A stretch of 64,000 bases of DNA from Nocardioides alkalitolerans DSM 16699 (GTDB lineage Bacteria; Actinomycetota; Actinomycetes; Propionibacteriales; Nocardioidaceae): assembly GCF_000426525.1 (NCBI RefSeq), contig NZ_AUFN01000010.1, positions 124,001 to 188,000 on the forward strand. Reading direction: 5' to 3'. The notes beneath the pieces are model-generated. The model did no database searches and was not told the origin of the DNA. It saw only the letters and a program-made list of their open reading frames with translations. How positions within the stretch are numbered: the first letter of the stretch is position 1; each line of letters opens with the position of its first letter. This document shows, piece after piece, positions 1 through 10,152 of the stretch. The position numbers and the translations under genes were made by a program.

Positions 1-352
1 CGTTGAGGTAGGTCGGCAGGGTCGCGACCAGGGTCTTGCCCTCACCCGTCTTCATCTCGGCGATGTTGCCGAGGTGGAGGGCGGCGCCACCCATGATCTG
101 CACGTCGTAGTGGCGCTGGCCGATGACGCGGTTCGCCGCCTCCCGCACGGTGGCGAACGCCTCCGGCATGAGGTCGTCGAGGCTCTCGCCGTCCTCGATG
201 CGCTTCCTGAACTCGTCGGTCATGCCGCGCAGCTCGTCGTCGCTCATCGCGACGAAGTCGTCCTCGATCGCGTTGACGGCGGAGGCCACTGCTTCGAGCT
301 GACGGATGATCTTGCCCTCGCCGGCACGAAGCAGCTTGTCGATGATCGCCAC
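1..352 (-). CDS. secA: Preprotein translocase ATPase SecA (N-terminal part, gene runs off the window)
   Basis: Only the first 117 codons are present; the rest lies beyond base 1. The reverse-strand protein begins [16 protein letters not shown] and continues to GEMKTGEGK-type sequence ([13 protein letters not shown]), which is the SecA Walker A region that binds ATP when SecA pushes preproteins through SecYEG. The GTG start at 352 has AGGAG nine bases upstream (bases 361-365 on the plus strand read ctcct). A leader of about 100 bases with a possible short ORF precedes it. Its position beside hpf and comF matches secA1 (Rv3240c) of mycobacteria, so this is probably the housekeeping copy. Identity is clear from the motif; only the copy assignment is inferred. 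Confidence 0.95.
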   Translation of the reverse strand, partial: MAIIDKLLRAGEGKIIRQLEAVASAVNAIEDDFVAMSDDELRGMTDEFRKRIEDGESLDDLMPEAFATVREAANRVIGQRHYDVQIMGGAALHLGNIAEMKTGEGKTLVATLPTYLN

Positions 353-368
353 GGATGGAACTCCTGGG

Positions 369-449
369 TCAGGTCGGTGTGTCGGTGCTTCGGGGCGCGC
401 CGAGGGGGCCCCGCACGCGCGTCGACCGTCGCTGGCACGACGGACGCAT
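369..449 (-). promoter_or_regulatory. secA leader with a -10 box and a possible 26-codon upstream ORF
   Basis: On the minus strand TAGCAT (plus 455-460) looks like an extended actinobacterial -10 box. Five bases after it an ATG (449) opens a 26-codon frame that ends in TGA at 369-371, four bases before the AGGAG that serves secA. This could be a leaderless leader peptide or chance; the 5-base spacing is shorter than the 7 bases seen at other starts in this window. Confidence 0.3.
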
Positions 450-511
450 CGGTCATGCTACCCACGCTCCCCAGACATCGCCGCCCCGCCCGGCGGGGTG
501 AGGGCGACGGG

Positions 512-1756
512 TCAGCGGGTGGGCACGTACGACGACAGCTCGGCCGCCAGCCCGGGGGCCAGGTCGCCCCGCCCGACGACCTCGGCGGCCGCCAGGCCCA
601 GCCAGGCGGCGAGCCGGGCCAGCTCGGCGGCCAGCTCGGCGGCGGTGTCCGGCGGCGCGCCCGGCTCGGCGTACGCCGCCTGCACCACGAGGCGCCCGGC
701 TCCCCCGTCGGCCTTGCGGTCCGCCTTGAGGTCGACCCGCCCGACGATCCGGTCGCCCAGCAGGAACGGCAGCACGTAGTACCCGTGGGTGCGCAGGTGG
801 GCCGGCACGTAGATCTCGATGCGGTAGTGGAGGTCGAAGAGCCGGAGCGTGCGCTCGCGCTCCCACACGACCGGGTCGAACGGGCTCAGCAGCGCGCGGG
901 CGTCGACGCGCCGCGGCCGGGCGGCGTCGACGTGGAGGTAGGCGGGCCGGTCCCAGCCCTCGATCCGGGCGGGCAGCAGCTCCCCCGAGTCGACGAGGTC
1001 GAGCACCGCCTGGTCGGCCACGGGCCCGCGCAGGCGGTAGTAGTCCTTGAAGCAGCCGGCGGTCCCGACCCCGTGGCTGCGGGCGGCACGCCGCACCAGC
1101 TCCCGCGCGGCATCGGCGTGGGAGAGCGCCGGGCGCGCGAGCACCTCCTCGGGGATCACCCGCTCGGGCAGGTCGTAGAGGCGCTCGAACGCGCTGTTGC
1201 GGCCGGCGACGGCCAGGTCGCCGACCAGGAAGAGGTGCTCGAGGGCGCGCTTGGTCTCCGACCAGTTCCAGCCCCAGTGGTCCTTCTTGCGGGGCAGTCC
1301 GGCGTCGAGGTCGCGCGGCGTCGCTGCGCCGCCCTCGGTGACCTCGGCCAGCACGGAGGCCACCAGCTCCGGTTTCTCGGCCGCGATGCCCTCGTCGCTC
1401 CGCTGCGCCCGGACGGACTCCATCCGGAAGCGCATGACGGGCCACAGGTCGACGGGCATGTACGCCGCCACGTGGGCCCAGTACTCGACGACGCGACGGG
1501 GCGGGGTGGAGCTCGCCCGGCGCAGCAGGTCGACGTCGTACGGACCCATGCGGGAGTAGAGCGGCATGAAGTGGGCGCGCTGCAGCACGTTGACGGAGTC
1601 GATCTGCAGCACCCCGGTGCGGGCGAGCGCGCGGTCGAACGTGCGCATCGTGGGCGCGGCGTGCTCCGGGTCGCGGAACCCCTGCGCCGCCAGTGCGACC
1701 CGTCGCGCCTGCGCCTGGGAGAGAGGCAGCGGCCGGGGGCCGGGGGTCACGGTCAC
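512..1756 (-). CDS. Winged-helix DNA-binding protein of the YcaQ/AlkZ-like family (HTH_42)
   Basis: The product is 414 residues, the usual size for this family. It begins with the family-typical [16 protein letters not shown] and contains [20 protein letters not shown], both characteristic of the winged-helix proteins related to E. coli YcaQ, a DNA glycosylase that unhooks interstrand crosslinks. GTG at 1756 is chosen because it overlaps the stop of the upstream response regulator gene by four bases (GTGA), indicating translational coupling; a second GTG six bases later would also work. Glycosylase activity is a family property and is not shown by this sequence. The gene ends about 160 bases from the divergent-sense leader of secA, on the same strand. 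Confidence 0.8.
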   Translation of the reverse strand: MTVTPGPRPLPLSQAQARRVALAAQGFRDPEHAAPTMRTFDRALARTGVLQIDSVNVLQRAHFMPLYSRMGPYDVDLLRRASSTPPRRVVEYWAHVAAYMPVDLWPVMRFRMESVRAQRSDEGIAAEKPELVASVLAEVTEGGAATPRDLDAGLPRKKDHWGWNWSETKRALEHLFLVGDLAVAGRNSAFERLYDLPERVIPEEVLARPALSHADAARELVRRAARSHGVGTAGCFKDYYRLRGPVADQAVLDLVDSGELLPARIEGWDRPAYLHVDAARPRRVDARALLSPFDPVVWERERTLRLFDLHYRIEIYVPAHLRTHGYYVLPFLLGDRIVGRVDLKADRKADGGAGRLVVQAAYAEPGAPPDTAAELAAELARLAAWLGLAAAEVVGRGDLAPGLAAELSSYVPTR

Positions 1757-2454
1757 GGCGGGTCGAGGAGCTTCGCCCGCACGGCGTACATGACGGCCTC
1801 CATGCGGGAGTGCAGCTGGAGCTTCTCGAGGATGTTGCGCACGTGGTTCTTCACGGTGTTCTCCGAGATGAACAGGCGCTTCGCGATCTCGCGGTTGTTG
1901 ATGCCGGTGGCGACGAGGCGGAGGACCTCGAGCTCGCGCTCGGTGAGCCGGAGCCCCGGCACGCTGGCCTTCTCGACCTGCGACATCTGCTTGAACTCGT
2001 CGATGAGCTTGACCGCCATCGACGGGCTGATGAGCGACTGTCCGTCGGAGACGACCCGGACGGCCTGCGCCACCTCGTCGATCGAGGAGTCCTTCAGGAG
2101 GTAGCCCGACGCGCCCCCCTTGACGGCCTCGTAGAGGTCGCCCTCCTCGTCGGAGACGGTGAGCATGATGATCTTGGCCGACGGCACGGCCTCCTTGATC
2201 GCCCGGCACGCCTCGATGCCCGAGCGCTTCGGCATCCGCACGTCGAGGAGGACCACGTCGGGAGCCGAGATGGTGGCGATCCGCAGACCCTCGTCGCCGT
2301 CCCCCGCCTCGCCCACGACCTCGATGCCCTCCTCGACGCCGAGGAGCATGGTGAGGCCGCGGCGGAAGAGCTCCTGGTCGTCGACGACCAGGACCCGGAC
2401 GGGCTCGACGCCCGTCGGGGCAGGGAGGTCGGACGATCCGAGAGGGATGCTCAC
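1753..2454 (-). CDS. NarL/FixJ-type response regulator (receiver plus LuxR helix-turn-helix)
   Basis: A 233-residue protein with two complete domains. The receiver (about 18-135) has the acidic pair D25-D26, the phospho-acceptor D71 in LLDVRMPK and the conserved lysine K121. The C-terminal LuxR domain (about 168-228) has [15 protein letters not shown] and [13 protein letters not shown]. It should bind DNA as a phosphorylated dimer. No histidine kinase gene lies beside it, so its partner is elsewhere. The gene is the first of a two-gene unit with the YcaQ-like gene, overlapping it by four bases. The GTG start at 2454 has only a weak ribosome site. Orthologues at this locus are known in other actinobacteria; the regulon cannot be read from the sequence. 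Confidence 0.92.
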   Translation of the reverse strand: MSIPLGSSDLPAPTGVEPVRVLVVDDQELFRRGLTMLLGVEEGIEVVGEAGDGDEGLRIATISAPDVVLLDVRMPKRSGIEACRAIKEAVPSAKIIMLTVSDEEGDLYEAVKGGASGYLLKDSSIDEVAQAVRVVSDGQSLISPSMAVKLIDEFKQMSQVEKASVPGLRLTERELEVLRLVATGINNREIAKRLFISENTVKNHVRNILEKLQLHSRMEAVMYAVRAKLLDPP

Positions 2455-2506
2455 GCGCGCATCCTGCCACGACCCTCCGGAGCGTCCCGCTCCCTGCCCC
2501 TGCGCA

Positions 2507-3178
2507 CTAGGCCTGCAGGCCGCCGTCGGCGACCGCGTCGAGGTCGTGCCCGAGGTCGAGCGCGATCACGCCGTAGTCGTAGCCGCGGCGCCGGTAGACC
2601 ACCGACGGCCGGTCGGTGGCCTTGTCGACGAACAGGTAGAAGTCGTGGCCGACCAGCTCCATCTCGTAGAGGGCCTGGTCGAGCGTCATGGGCTCCGCCG
2701 CGTGGGTCTTCTCGCGGACCACCAGGGGTCCGTCACCGTCGACCGCGAGGGGACCGGACCGGGAGCCGGCCGGCTCGGCCGCGGTCTCGGCGTCGTCGGG
2801 AGCGGGGGGCAGGAGGTCGTCGGGGACCGCCCCGGCGAGCGCCTCGCCCACGGAGACGGGCACGTGCCGCCCGCGGTGGATGCGCCGGCGGTCGGACGCC
2901 TTGCGCATCTGGGAGGCCATCTTGTCGAGAGCGAGGTCGAGGGCCGCCATCTTGTGGTCGGCCGCCGCCTCGGCGCGCACGACGGGACCCTTGGTGAAGG
3001 CCGTCAGCTGCACCCGCTCGCAACGGTCCGACTGTCGGGGATTGCGCTCGTTCGAGACCTCGACCTGCAACCGGATGATCCGGTGGTCGTGCTTCTCGAG
3101 CCGCGACAGCTTCTCCTCGACGTGGGAACGGAATCCCTCCGACACCTCGACGTGTCGACCGGTGACCACAATGTCCAT
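2507..3178 (-). CDS. hpf: Long-form ribosome hibernation promoting factor
   Basis: The 223-residue product has the S30AE/YfiA domain at about 1-105 ([16 protein letters not shown], then [12 protein letters not shown]) and the short conserved C-terminal dimerisation domain at about 165-223 ([20 protein letters not shown], then [13 protein letters not shown]). Long HPF binds the decoding region of the 30S subunit and pairs ribosomes into inactive 100S dimers in stationary phase or stress. ATG 3178 is preferred over an upstream in-frame start because AGGAGG sits six bases before it and the S30AE domain starts there. It matches Rv3241c in the conserved order next to secA. Confidence 0.95.
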   Translation of the reverse strand: MDIVVTGRHVEVSEGFRSHVEEKLSRLEKHDHRIIRLQVEVSNERNPRQSDRCERVQLTAFTKGPVVRAEAAADHKMAALDLALDKMASQMRKASDRRRIHRGRHVPVSVGEALAGAVPDDLLPPAPDDAETAAEPAGSRSGPLAVDGDGPLVVREKTHAAEPMTLDQALYEMELVGHDFYLFVDKATDRPSVVYRRRGYDYGVIALDLGHDLDAVADGGLQA

Positions 3179-3441
3179 ACGAGCCTCCTGAAACGGTAGG
3201 TGTGTCAGCTCCCGGGCGCGTCCCTCCTCCGGCACGCGCGTACGACGTCCGTCCCCCGGCAGGGCCGGGGGTGGGGTGACGGCGTCGGGAGCATGGATGG
3301 AGCCGGTCGGCCCGGGGCGGTGGGGACCGCGTGGCCCTCACCGGACCTCGGGTCTGCGTGCCGGGATCCGCGCGGCCCTGGGAGGGCTCGACGTACCGGG
3401 GCGGTACGACCACGGACCCGGACGGACTCCATGCGTCGACG
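3179..3441. other. Intergenic region upstream of hpf
   Basis: This 263-base stretch carries no supported gene. It holds the AGGAGG site of hpf and, at 3253-3271, an 8-bp stem (cccccggc/gccggggg) with a 3-base loop, which would lie in the hpf leader RNA. A short imperfect inverted repeat gtacc-ggggc-ggtac lies near 3391-3405. I could not choose a promoter with confidence. Confidence 0.4.
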
Positions 3442-4311
3442 TTAGTGGGTGCCCCCTACCGGGGGAAGGGAACGCGCGCGGGAATCGGCGGGGAACCCCG
3501 GACGACCAGGGGTGGAACGCCGCGGCGTCGTGGTGATCGTGGCCGCCACCAGCACCGGCACCCCGACGGCGCGCAGGGCGCGCGACGACTCCTGCAGGGT
3601 CGCGCCGGTGGTGACGACGTCGTCGCACAGCACCACCCGGCCGTGCGGGTGGCGCCGGGCGGTCCGGTCCAGCCGCGCCGTGGGGCAGAAGAGCGTGCCG
3701 GCGACGTTCGTCGCCCGGCCCTCCGCACCGAGCTCGCCCTGGTCGCGGACGCCCCGCACCCCGGGCGCCTGACGCAGCAGGTCGGCGACGTGGGCGTCGT
3801 GCCCCCACCGGCGCAGGACGCGGGCGGCCCTCGCCACCACGACGCCCAGCGGATCGTGCCCGCGGCGACGGGCCGCGCCGGGGCGCGAGGGCACCGGGCA
3901 GAGCAGGAGCGGTCCGGGCACGGGTGCCCCGTGACGCACCGCGGCGCAGCCGTCGGCGACGGCCAGGGCCAGGAGCGCGGCCAGCGGCGCCCGGAGGACG
4001 AGCTGGCTCTCCTCTTTGTGACCGACGACGAGCGCGCGGAGCACCCCGGCGTGCGGCCCCGCCGACCACACCGGCCCGAGACCGCGCGGCCACGGGTCGA
4101 GCACCGCCGGCCCGGCCCGGGTGGGCAGCCCGTCCCGGCAGCGGGTGCAGAGCAACGCGCCGGGCGTCGCGCAGCCCACGCAGCGGCTGCCCGTCAGCAG
4201 GTCGGCGACGGCGTCGCCGAGCCAGCGCCCGTCGCCGCGCGGGGGCGCGGTCGGGGACAGGTCACGACGGGGCACCCGCTGAGCACAGCAGACGGCCTGC
4301 TCCCCCGCCAC
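3442..4311 (-). CDS. comF: ComF-family phosphoribosyltransferase-like protein
   Basis: The 289-residue product has a cysteine pair near the N-terminus (CVGC and CTRC, as in ComF zinc ribbons) and a type I phosphoribosyltransferase PRPP loop, VVLCDDVVTTGATLQ, at about 228-242. ComF proteins are linked to DNA uptake in naturally competent bacteria; in actinobacteria the role is unsettled. The GTG at 4311 lies 29 bases after the lpqB stop and lacks a strong ribosome site, so a start slightly downstream is possible. It probably belongs to the mtrA-mtrB-lpqB transcription unit, as in mycobacteria (Rv3242c). Confidence 0.85.
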   Translation of the reverse strand: MAGEQAVCCAQRVPRRDLSPTAPPRGDGRWLGDAVADLLTGSRCVGCATPGALLCTRCRDGLPTRAGPAVLDPWPRGLGPVWSAGPHAGVLRALVVGHKEESQLVLRAPLAALLALAVADGCAAVRHGAPVPGPLLLCPVPSRPGAARRRGHDPLGVVVARAARVLRRWGHDAHVADLLRQAPGVRGVRDQGELGAEGRATNVAGTLFCPTARLDRTARRHPHGRVVLCDDVVTTGATLQESSRALRAVGVPVLVAATITTTPRRSTPGRPGFPADSRARSLPPVGGTH

Positions 4312-4340
4312 CGTCGACGAGCCTGCCTGTGGACGAGCGG

Positions 4341-6155
4341 TCAGCCGGCGTACGTGAGCCCGAGGACACCGTCACCGGGCGGGAACGGCTCGGACACGCC
4401 GTCGCCGCGCTCCTCGACACCGTCGGGGCCGACGAGGAGCACCGAGCTGCCGGCCGTGGGCGAGGTGACGACCCGCTGGGCCGAGCTGACGAGCACGCTC
4501 GAGGTGTCGGACCCGCCGGGCGAGCCGTCGACGGAGAGACGCCGCAGCTCGACCAGGGTCTCGTCGAGGCCCACGAGCGCGACGAGGTCGGTGGGCGAGC
4601 GCCAGGAGATGTCGCGCACGGTCTCGGCGCGCCCCTGGCCCTCGCGGGGCAGCGCGAGGACGGTCCGGCCCGGGAGTACGCGCACGACGCCCCCGCGCTC
4701 GTCGTACCGCACGCGGTTGACGACCACCCGCTGTGCGCCCGCCTCGCCCACGACACTGACGATCCGGGAGCCGTCCCGCGCGACGAGCAGCCGGGTGATG
4801 CGCTCCCCGCTCACGCCGGGCACCGCGACGGTCTCGGCCGTGCCCTGGTTGAGCACCTGGACCCGGCCCTGGGCACCTCCGTCGGCGACCCACATCCGGT
4901 CGGCGACGTCCCACGACGGCGTCGTCGCCCCCGAGGTCGGCAGCACGAGGGGCGCCGAGGCGGGGACGTCGAGGGAGGCCACGGCCACCTCGCCGGCCGG
5001 GGTCACCCCCGCCATCCGGGTGCCCGAGAGGTTGACCGCGACACGGGTCGGGCCGAGCGCGGCCAGCGGTTCGGTGCCGTCCACCGGTCGTCGTCCGTCG
5101 TCGTCCACCGTGACGATGCCGCCGTCGGCGACGCCGAACAACCGGGCCTCGGCACCCACCACGCTCGGGCTGTAGCGCTCCCCGGCGTTGACCGCGAACT
5201 GCTCCTCGCCGTTGGGCGTCGGCAGCGGCACGCCGCCGACCGTCACCCGGACCCGGGCGATCGAGGGGTCCTGGCGCAACGTCCAGGAGAGCTGGGCGAC
5301 CATCTGCTCGGTGAGCCCCTCCAGGGGCAGCGCGCCCTCCTCCAGGGCCACCTCCGCGAGGCCCGAGGGCGTCACCACCACCGTCTGCTCGAGCCGCGCG
5401 GTGGTGCCGAGCCTCGAGATCTCGACGCCGTCCAGGTCGGGCTCGGGGCCGGTCAGCAGACCCGTGACCAGCTGCGTGGCGAGCTGGTCGCCGCGCGGGC
5501 GGAAGACCGGCTCCGGCACGAGGATGCGCCCGGTCGGGTCGAAGAAGTAGAGCATCACCTGCTCGTACCGGCTCGCCAGCCAGGTGCGCGGCACGACGAG
5601 CGCGTCGGCGAGGCCGTCGATGCGCCACTCGCCGTCCTCGACGACGAGGCGGTACGAGACCACCAGGTCGGACGGGTCGTCCGCGACGACGCCCGCCTCC
5701 GTCTGCTGCCCCTGGCCCTGCCCCTGCCAGGCGCCCCGCTCGTCGAGCACGCCCACGTCGCGCAGCTCGACGGTCACGCGGGCGCCCACCACCGGCCGGC
5801 CGAGGTCCTCGTAGACGACGGTCTCGCGCTCGGGAGCCCACGTCTCCTGCGCGGTCCGGGTGAGGAACGAGCGGGCCACGTTGGTCTGCAGCGAGGTGGC
5901 CCGCATCGCCTCGAGGAAGTGCTGCACGATCTCGTCCGGGCTCTCCCCCGGCGTCGGGCCCGGCGGCACGAAGTCGACCCCGGCCGTCGAGGTGTCGGTC
6001 GAGCGTCCGGACGGCACCGTGACGTCGCCGCCGTCGGGCAGCTGGACGCACCCGACGAGCAGGGCGAGCAGCGCCAGCGCCAGCGCGACGCCGAGGAAGG
6101 GGCGCCGGGGTCCGGACCGGCGGGGCCCGGACCAGCGGCGGGGGGTGGCGCTCAT
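4341..6155 (-). CDS. lpqB: Lipoprotein LpqB, accessory to the MtrAB two-component system
   Basis: A 604-residue lipoprotein. The N-terminal signal segment (19-35) ends in the lipobox ALLVGC with C36 as the lipidated cysteine. A GerMN domain follows (roughly 180-310), then the LpqB beta-propeller. In mycobacteria LpqB binds the extracellular part of MtrB and modulates MtrA phosphorylation, affecting cell wall homeostasis. ATG 6155 overlaps the mtrB stop by four bases (ATGA), consistent with translational coupling in a mtrA-mtrB-lpqB operon. Confidence 0.95.
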   Translation of the reverse strand: MSATPRRWSGPRRSGPRRPFLGVALALALLALLVGCVQLPDGGDVTVPSGRSTDTSTAGVDFVPPGPTPGESPDEIVQHFLEAMRATSLQTNVARSFLTRTAQETWAPERETVVYEDLGRPVVGARVTVELRDVGVLDERGAWQGQGQGQQTEAGVVADDPSDLVVSYRLVVEDGEWRIDGLADALVVPRTWLASRYEQVMLYFFDPTGRILVPEPVFRPRGDQLATQLVTGLLTGPEPDLDGVEISRLGTTARLEQTVVVTPSGLAEVALEEGALPLEGLTEQMVAQLSWTLRQDPSIARVRVTVGGVPLPTPNGEEQFAVNAGERYSPSVVGAEARLFGVADGGIVTVDDDGRRPVDGTEPLAALGPTRVAVNLSGTRMAGVTPAGEVAVASLDVPASAPLVLPTSGATTPSWDVADRMWVADGGAQGRVQVLNQGTAETVAVPGVSGERITRLLVARDGSRIVSVVGEAGAQRVVVNRVRYDERGGVVRVLPGRTVLALPREGQGRAETVRDISWRSPTDLVALVGLDETLVELRRLSVDGSPGGSDTSSVLVSSAQRVVTSPTAGSSVLLVGPDGVEERGDGVSEPFPPGDGVLGLTYAG

Positions 6156-7735
6156 CGGGCGACCTCCGCGTCGGACGGCAGCAGGGGGATCGGGCTGTGG
6201 CGCAGCTGGTCGCCCGCCACCCGCGGCAGCGTCAGCCGGAACTGGGCACCCGCGCCGGGGGCGCCCCAGGCCTGGAGCCAGCCGCCGTGGAGGTGCGCGT
6301 CCTCGAGGGCGATCGACAGGCCGAGGCCGGTGCCGCCCGACGTCCGGGCCCGTGCCGGGTCGGCGCGCCAGAAGCGGTTGAAGACCATGGCCGACTCCCC
6401 CGGGGCCAGCCCGACGCCGTAGTCGCGCACGGCGATCGCCGCGCTGTGCTCGTCGACGTCCACGGCGAGCGTGATGTCGCGGGACTCGGCGTGGTCGATG
6501 GCGTTCGACACCAGGTTGCGCACGACCCGCTCGATGCGCCGCGCGTCGGCCTCCGCGGTGCACGGCACGCTCGAGGCCCGTACGCGGACCTCGACGCCGC
6601 TCTGCGCCGCCAGCGAGGCGGTCTGCGCGACGACCCGGCGGGCGAGCTCCCTCAGGTCGACCTCCTCGAGCTCGAGCGCGACGGCGCCCGCGTCGTACCG
6701 GCTGATCTCGAGCAGGTCGCCCAGCAGTCCCTCGAAGCGGTCGAGCTCGACCTGCAGGAGCTCGGCCGCCCGCGCCGTCGGCGCGTCGAAGTCGGCGCGG
6801 GCGTCGAAGAGGACGTCACCGGCCATCCGCACCGTCGTGAGCGGGGTGCGGAGCTCGTGGGAGACGTCCGCGACGAACCGGCGCTGCACGCGGCTGAGCT
6901 CCTCCAGCTGCTGGATCTGCCGCTGGAGGTTGGAGGCCATCTGGTTGAACGACGTGGCGAGGCGGGCGAGGTCGTCCTGCCCCGTCACGCGCAGGCGCTC
7001 CTGCAGGCGACCGGCGGCGAGCCGCTCCGCCACCTTGCGGGCCATCCGGATCGGGGTCACGACCTGGCGCGCCACCACCCAGGTGACGGCGCCGATGAGC
7101 ACGACCAGCAGCCCGGCGGCGGTGAGGGCGGCCCGGGCGACGAGGTCGAGCGTCTGCTGCTCGCCGGTCAGCGGGAAGAGCAGGTAGAGCGTGTAGGTCT
7201 CGCCGTCGGCCGGCAGCTGCAGCTGGGTGCCGACCACGATCCCGGGCACGGACGACTCCTCGCCGGCGTCCGAGGTGCGCACCCGCGTGTAGGACCACGC
7301 GAGCTGGCCGCTCTCCGCGAAGTGGGCGCGCAGCGCGGCCGGCACGCTGCTCGACTCCAGGCCCGGCGAGGAGAGCGAGCCCACCTCGTCGAGGCCGACG
7401 TCGAGGTCGGCGTCGGAGCGCGACAGCAGCACGGAGAATCCGCGGACCGTGCCGCGCTGGGTGAGGGGGGCCGCCACCTGCTGCAGCTGCTCGGCCACGT
7501 CGAAGTCGGTGCCCGGCGTCGCCAGGAGCCGGTCGACGGCCTGGTCGGTCTCGTTCTGCGCCTCGATCGTCGCGGCCTCGACGCGGTTGTCGAGCAGGCC
7601 GTCGCGGGTCTGCACGACCAGCAGCCAGCTCACGCCACCGACCACGACGGCCGAGAGCAGCATGGTGCTGAAGACGACGCGTGCGGAGATCGAGCGGCGC
7701 CACACCGTGAGCGCGCGGCGCACGGCCGCCGACAC
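6152..7735 (-). CDS. mtrB: Sensor histidine kinase MtrB
   Basis: The product is about 527 residues. It has a first membrane segment at about 22-42, a periplasmic/extracellular loop, a second segment at about 203-223, HAMP, then HisKA with the phospho-acceptor H293 in VSHELRTPLTTVRMAGD, and a HATPase_c domain with N and G boxes (NLVSNAIDH, GGTGLGLSI). It phosphorylates MtrA. The start is uncertain: GTG 7735 is the first usual start codon after mtrA, and it lacks a clear ribosome site, so coupling to mtrA or an earlier CTG overlapping the mtrA stop is possible. Identity is firm from the operon and the domain order. Confidence 0.93.
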   Translation of the reverse strand: MSAAVRRALTVWRRSISARVVFSTMLLSAVVVGGVSWLLVVQTRDGLLDNRVEAATIEAQNETDQAVDRLLATPGTDFDVAEQLQQVAAPLTQRGTVRGFSVLLSRSDADLDVGLDEVGSLSSPGLESSSVPAALRAHFAESGQLAWSYTRVRTSDAGEESSVPGIVVGTQLQLPADGETYTLYLLFPLTGEQQTLDLVARAALTAAGLLVVLIGAVTWVVARQVVTPIRMARKVAERLAAGRLQERLRVTGQDDLARLATSFNQMASNLQRQIQQLEELSRVQRRFVADVSHELRTPLTTVRMAGDVLFDARADFDAPTARAAELLQVELDRFEGLLGDLLEISRYDAGAVALELEEVDLRELARRVVAQTASLAAQSGVEVRVRASSVPCTAEADARRIERVVRNLVSNAIDHAESRDITLAVDVDEHSAAIAVRDYGVGLAPGESAMVFNRFWRADPARARTSGGTGLGLSIALEDAHLHGGWLQAWGAPGAGAQFRLTLPRVAGDQLRHSPIPLLPSDAEVAR

Positions 7736-7767
7736 CTCGGCGCCGCGCGGGAAGGAGGGCAGGCGCC

Positions 7768-8490
7768 TCAGGACGGACCGGCCTTGTAGCCGACACCTCG
7801 GACGGTGACGACGATCTCGGGACGCTCCGGGTCGTGCTCGACCTTCGAGCGCAGCCGCTGCACGTGCACGTTGACCAGTCGCGTGTCGGCGGCGTGGCGG
7901 TAGCCCCAGACCTCCTCCAGGAGGACCTCGCGGCTGAAGGCCTGCCACGGCTTGCGGGCCAGGCAGACGAGGAGGTCGAACTCGAGCGGCGTCAGGCTGA
8001 TGGCGACGCCGGCGCGGGTCACCTGGTGGCCGGAGACGTCGATGACGAGGTCGCCGATGGTGAGGTTCTCCTGCGACGGCGTGTCGAGCCGGCGGACCCG
8101 GGCGCGGATGCGCGCCACCAGCTCCTTGGGCTTGAACGGCTTCACGACGTAGTCGTCGGCGCCGGACTCGAGGCCCACCACCACGTCGACGGTGTCGCCC
8201 TTGGCGGTCAGCATGACGATCGGGATGCCGGACTCGGCGCGGATCTCCTTGCACACGTCGATGCCGTCCTTGCCGGGCAGCATGAGGTCGAGCAGGAGCA
8301 GGTCGGGGCGGAACTCGCGGAAGGCGGCCAGCGCCTCGTCGCCCCGCAGGCACACGGCGGGCTCGAAGCCCTCCTGGCGCAGGACGATCGTGAGCATCTC
8401 GGCCAGCGAGGCGTCGTCGTCGACGACGAGGATGCGTCCGCGGCGGTCGGCGTCCGAGCCGGGGGCCGAGGTGCGGTCTGGGCTGGTCAC
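7768..8490 (-). CDS. mtrA: OmpR-type response regulator MtrA
   Basis: A 240-residue regulator. The receiver has DDD at 24-26, phospho-acceptor D68 in LLLLDLMLPGKDG and K at about 118 (VVKPFKPKEL). The C-terminal winged helix (about 142-238) includes LTPLEFDLLVCLARKP and HVQRLRSKVEHDP, very close to known MtrA proteins. MtrA is an essential regulator of cell division, replication and wall genes in mycobacteria. GTG 8490 appears to be leaderless: CATACT at 8498-8503 lies seven bases upstream and no Shine-Dalgarno sequence is present. It heads the mtrA-mtrB-lpqB-comF unit. The thymidylate kinase gene that precedes mtrA in mycobacteria is absent here. Confidence 0.96.
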   Translation of the reverse strand: MTSPDRTSAPGSDADRRGRILVVDDDASLAEMLTIVLRQEGFEPAVCLRGDEALAAFREFRPDLLLLDLMLPGKDGIDVCKEIRAESGIPIVMLTAKGDTVDVVVGLESGADDYVVKPFKPKELVARIRARVRRLDTPSQENLTIGDLVIDVSGHQVTRAGVAISLTPLEFDLLVCLARKPWQAFSREVLLEEVWGYRHAADTRLVNVHVQRLRSKVEHDPERPEIVVTVRGVGYKAGPS

Positions 8491-8497
8491 GGCGATC

Positions 8498-8503
8498 AGT
8501 ATG
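8498..8503 (-). promoter_or_regulatory. Probable -10 box of a leaderless mtrA transcript
   Basis: Minus-strand CATACT is followed by seven bases and then the mtrA GTG. This is the spacing expected when transcription starts on the first base of the start codon. No clear -35 hexamer is visible. Confidence 0.45.
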
Positions 8504-8535
8504 ACTCTCTCGGGGAGAACTGGTGCGGAGACGAC

Positions 8536-8576
8536 GTCGGCACCGCTGCGCCCCCGAGCGGGACAGCGGTGCCGAC
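8536..8576 (-). terminator. Stem-loop terminator after ahcY
   Basis: A perfect 13-bp inverted repeat (gtcggcaccgctg at 8536-8548, complement at 8564-8576) with a 15-base loop begins nine bases after the ahcY stop codon. There is no T-run, as is common in very GC-rich actinobacteria. Confidence 0.65.
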
Positions 8577-8584
8577 GAGGGGTG

Positions 8585-10024
<1,440 letters not shown>

Positions 10025-10152
10025 CGGGTTGTCTCCTCGAACAGGTGGAGCCAGGTCTGCGTCGCGCATCTGCGCTCTGTGGGTTCTCCCACGCGGACGC
10101 GGTCGAGCCTAGAACGCTTCGCCCGCCGAACCCGAATTCTCGGACCGCTCCG
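10025..10152 (-). promoter_or_regulatory. ahcY promoter and leader
   Basis: On the minus strand a TAGGCT -10 box lies at 10106-10111, giving a leader of about 75 bases with GAGGAG near its end. The leader holds a small hairpin, GTGGG-AGAA-CCCAC (10079-10092). I looked for an S-adenosylhomocysteine riboswitch and could not match the consensus. Confidence 0.45.

Noticed and set aside
74-2104. Long open frame on the plus strand opposite secA, the YcaQ-like gene and the regulator
   Set aside because: Its low-complexity Arg/Gly/Ala/His-rich translation has no family features, and the opposite strand holds real domains; such frames are usual in very GC-rich DNA.
10025-10140. S-adenosylhomocysteine riboswitch before ahcY
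   Set aside because: I found a small hairpin but could not fit the conserved core or its pseudoknot; a covariance-model search would decide.
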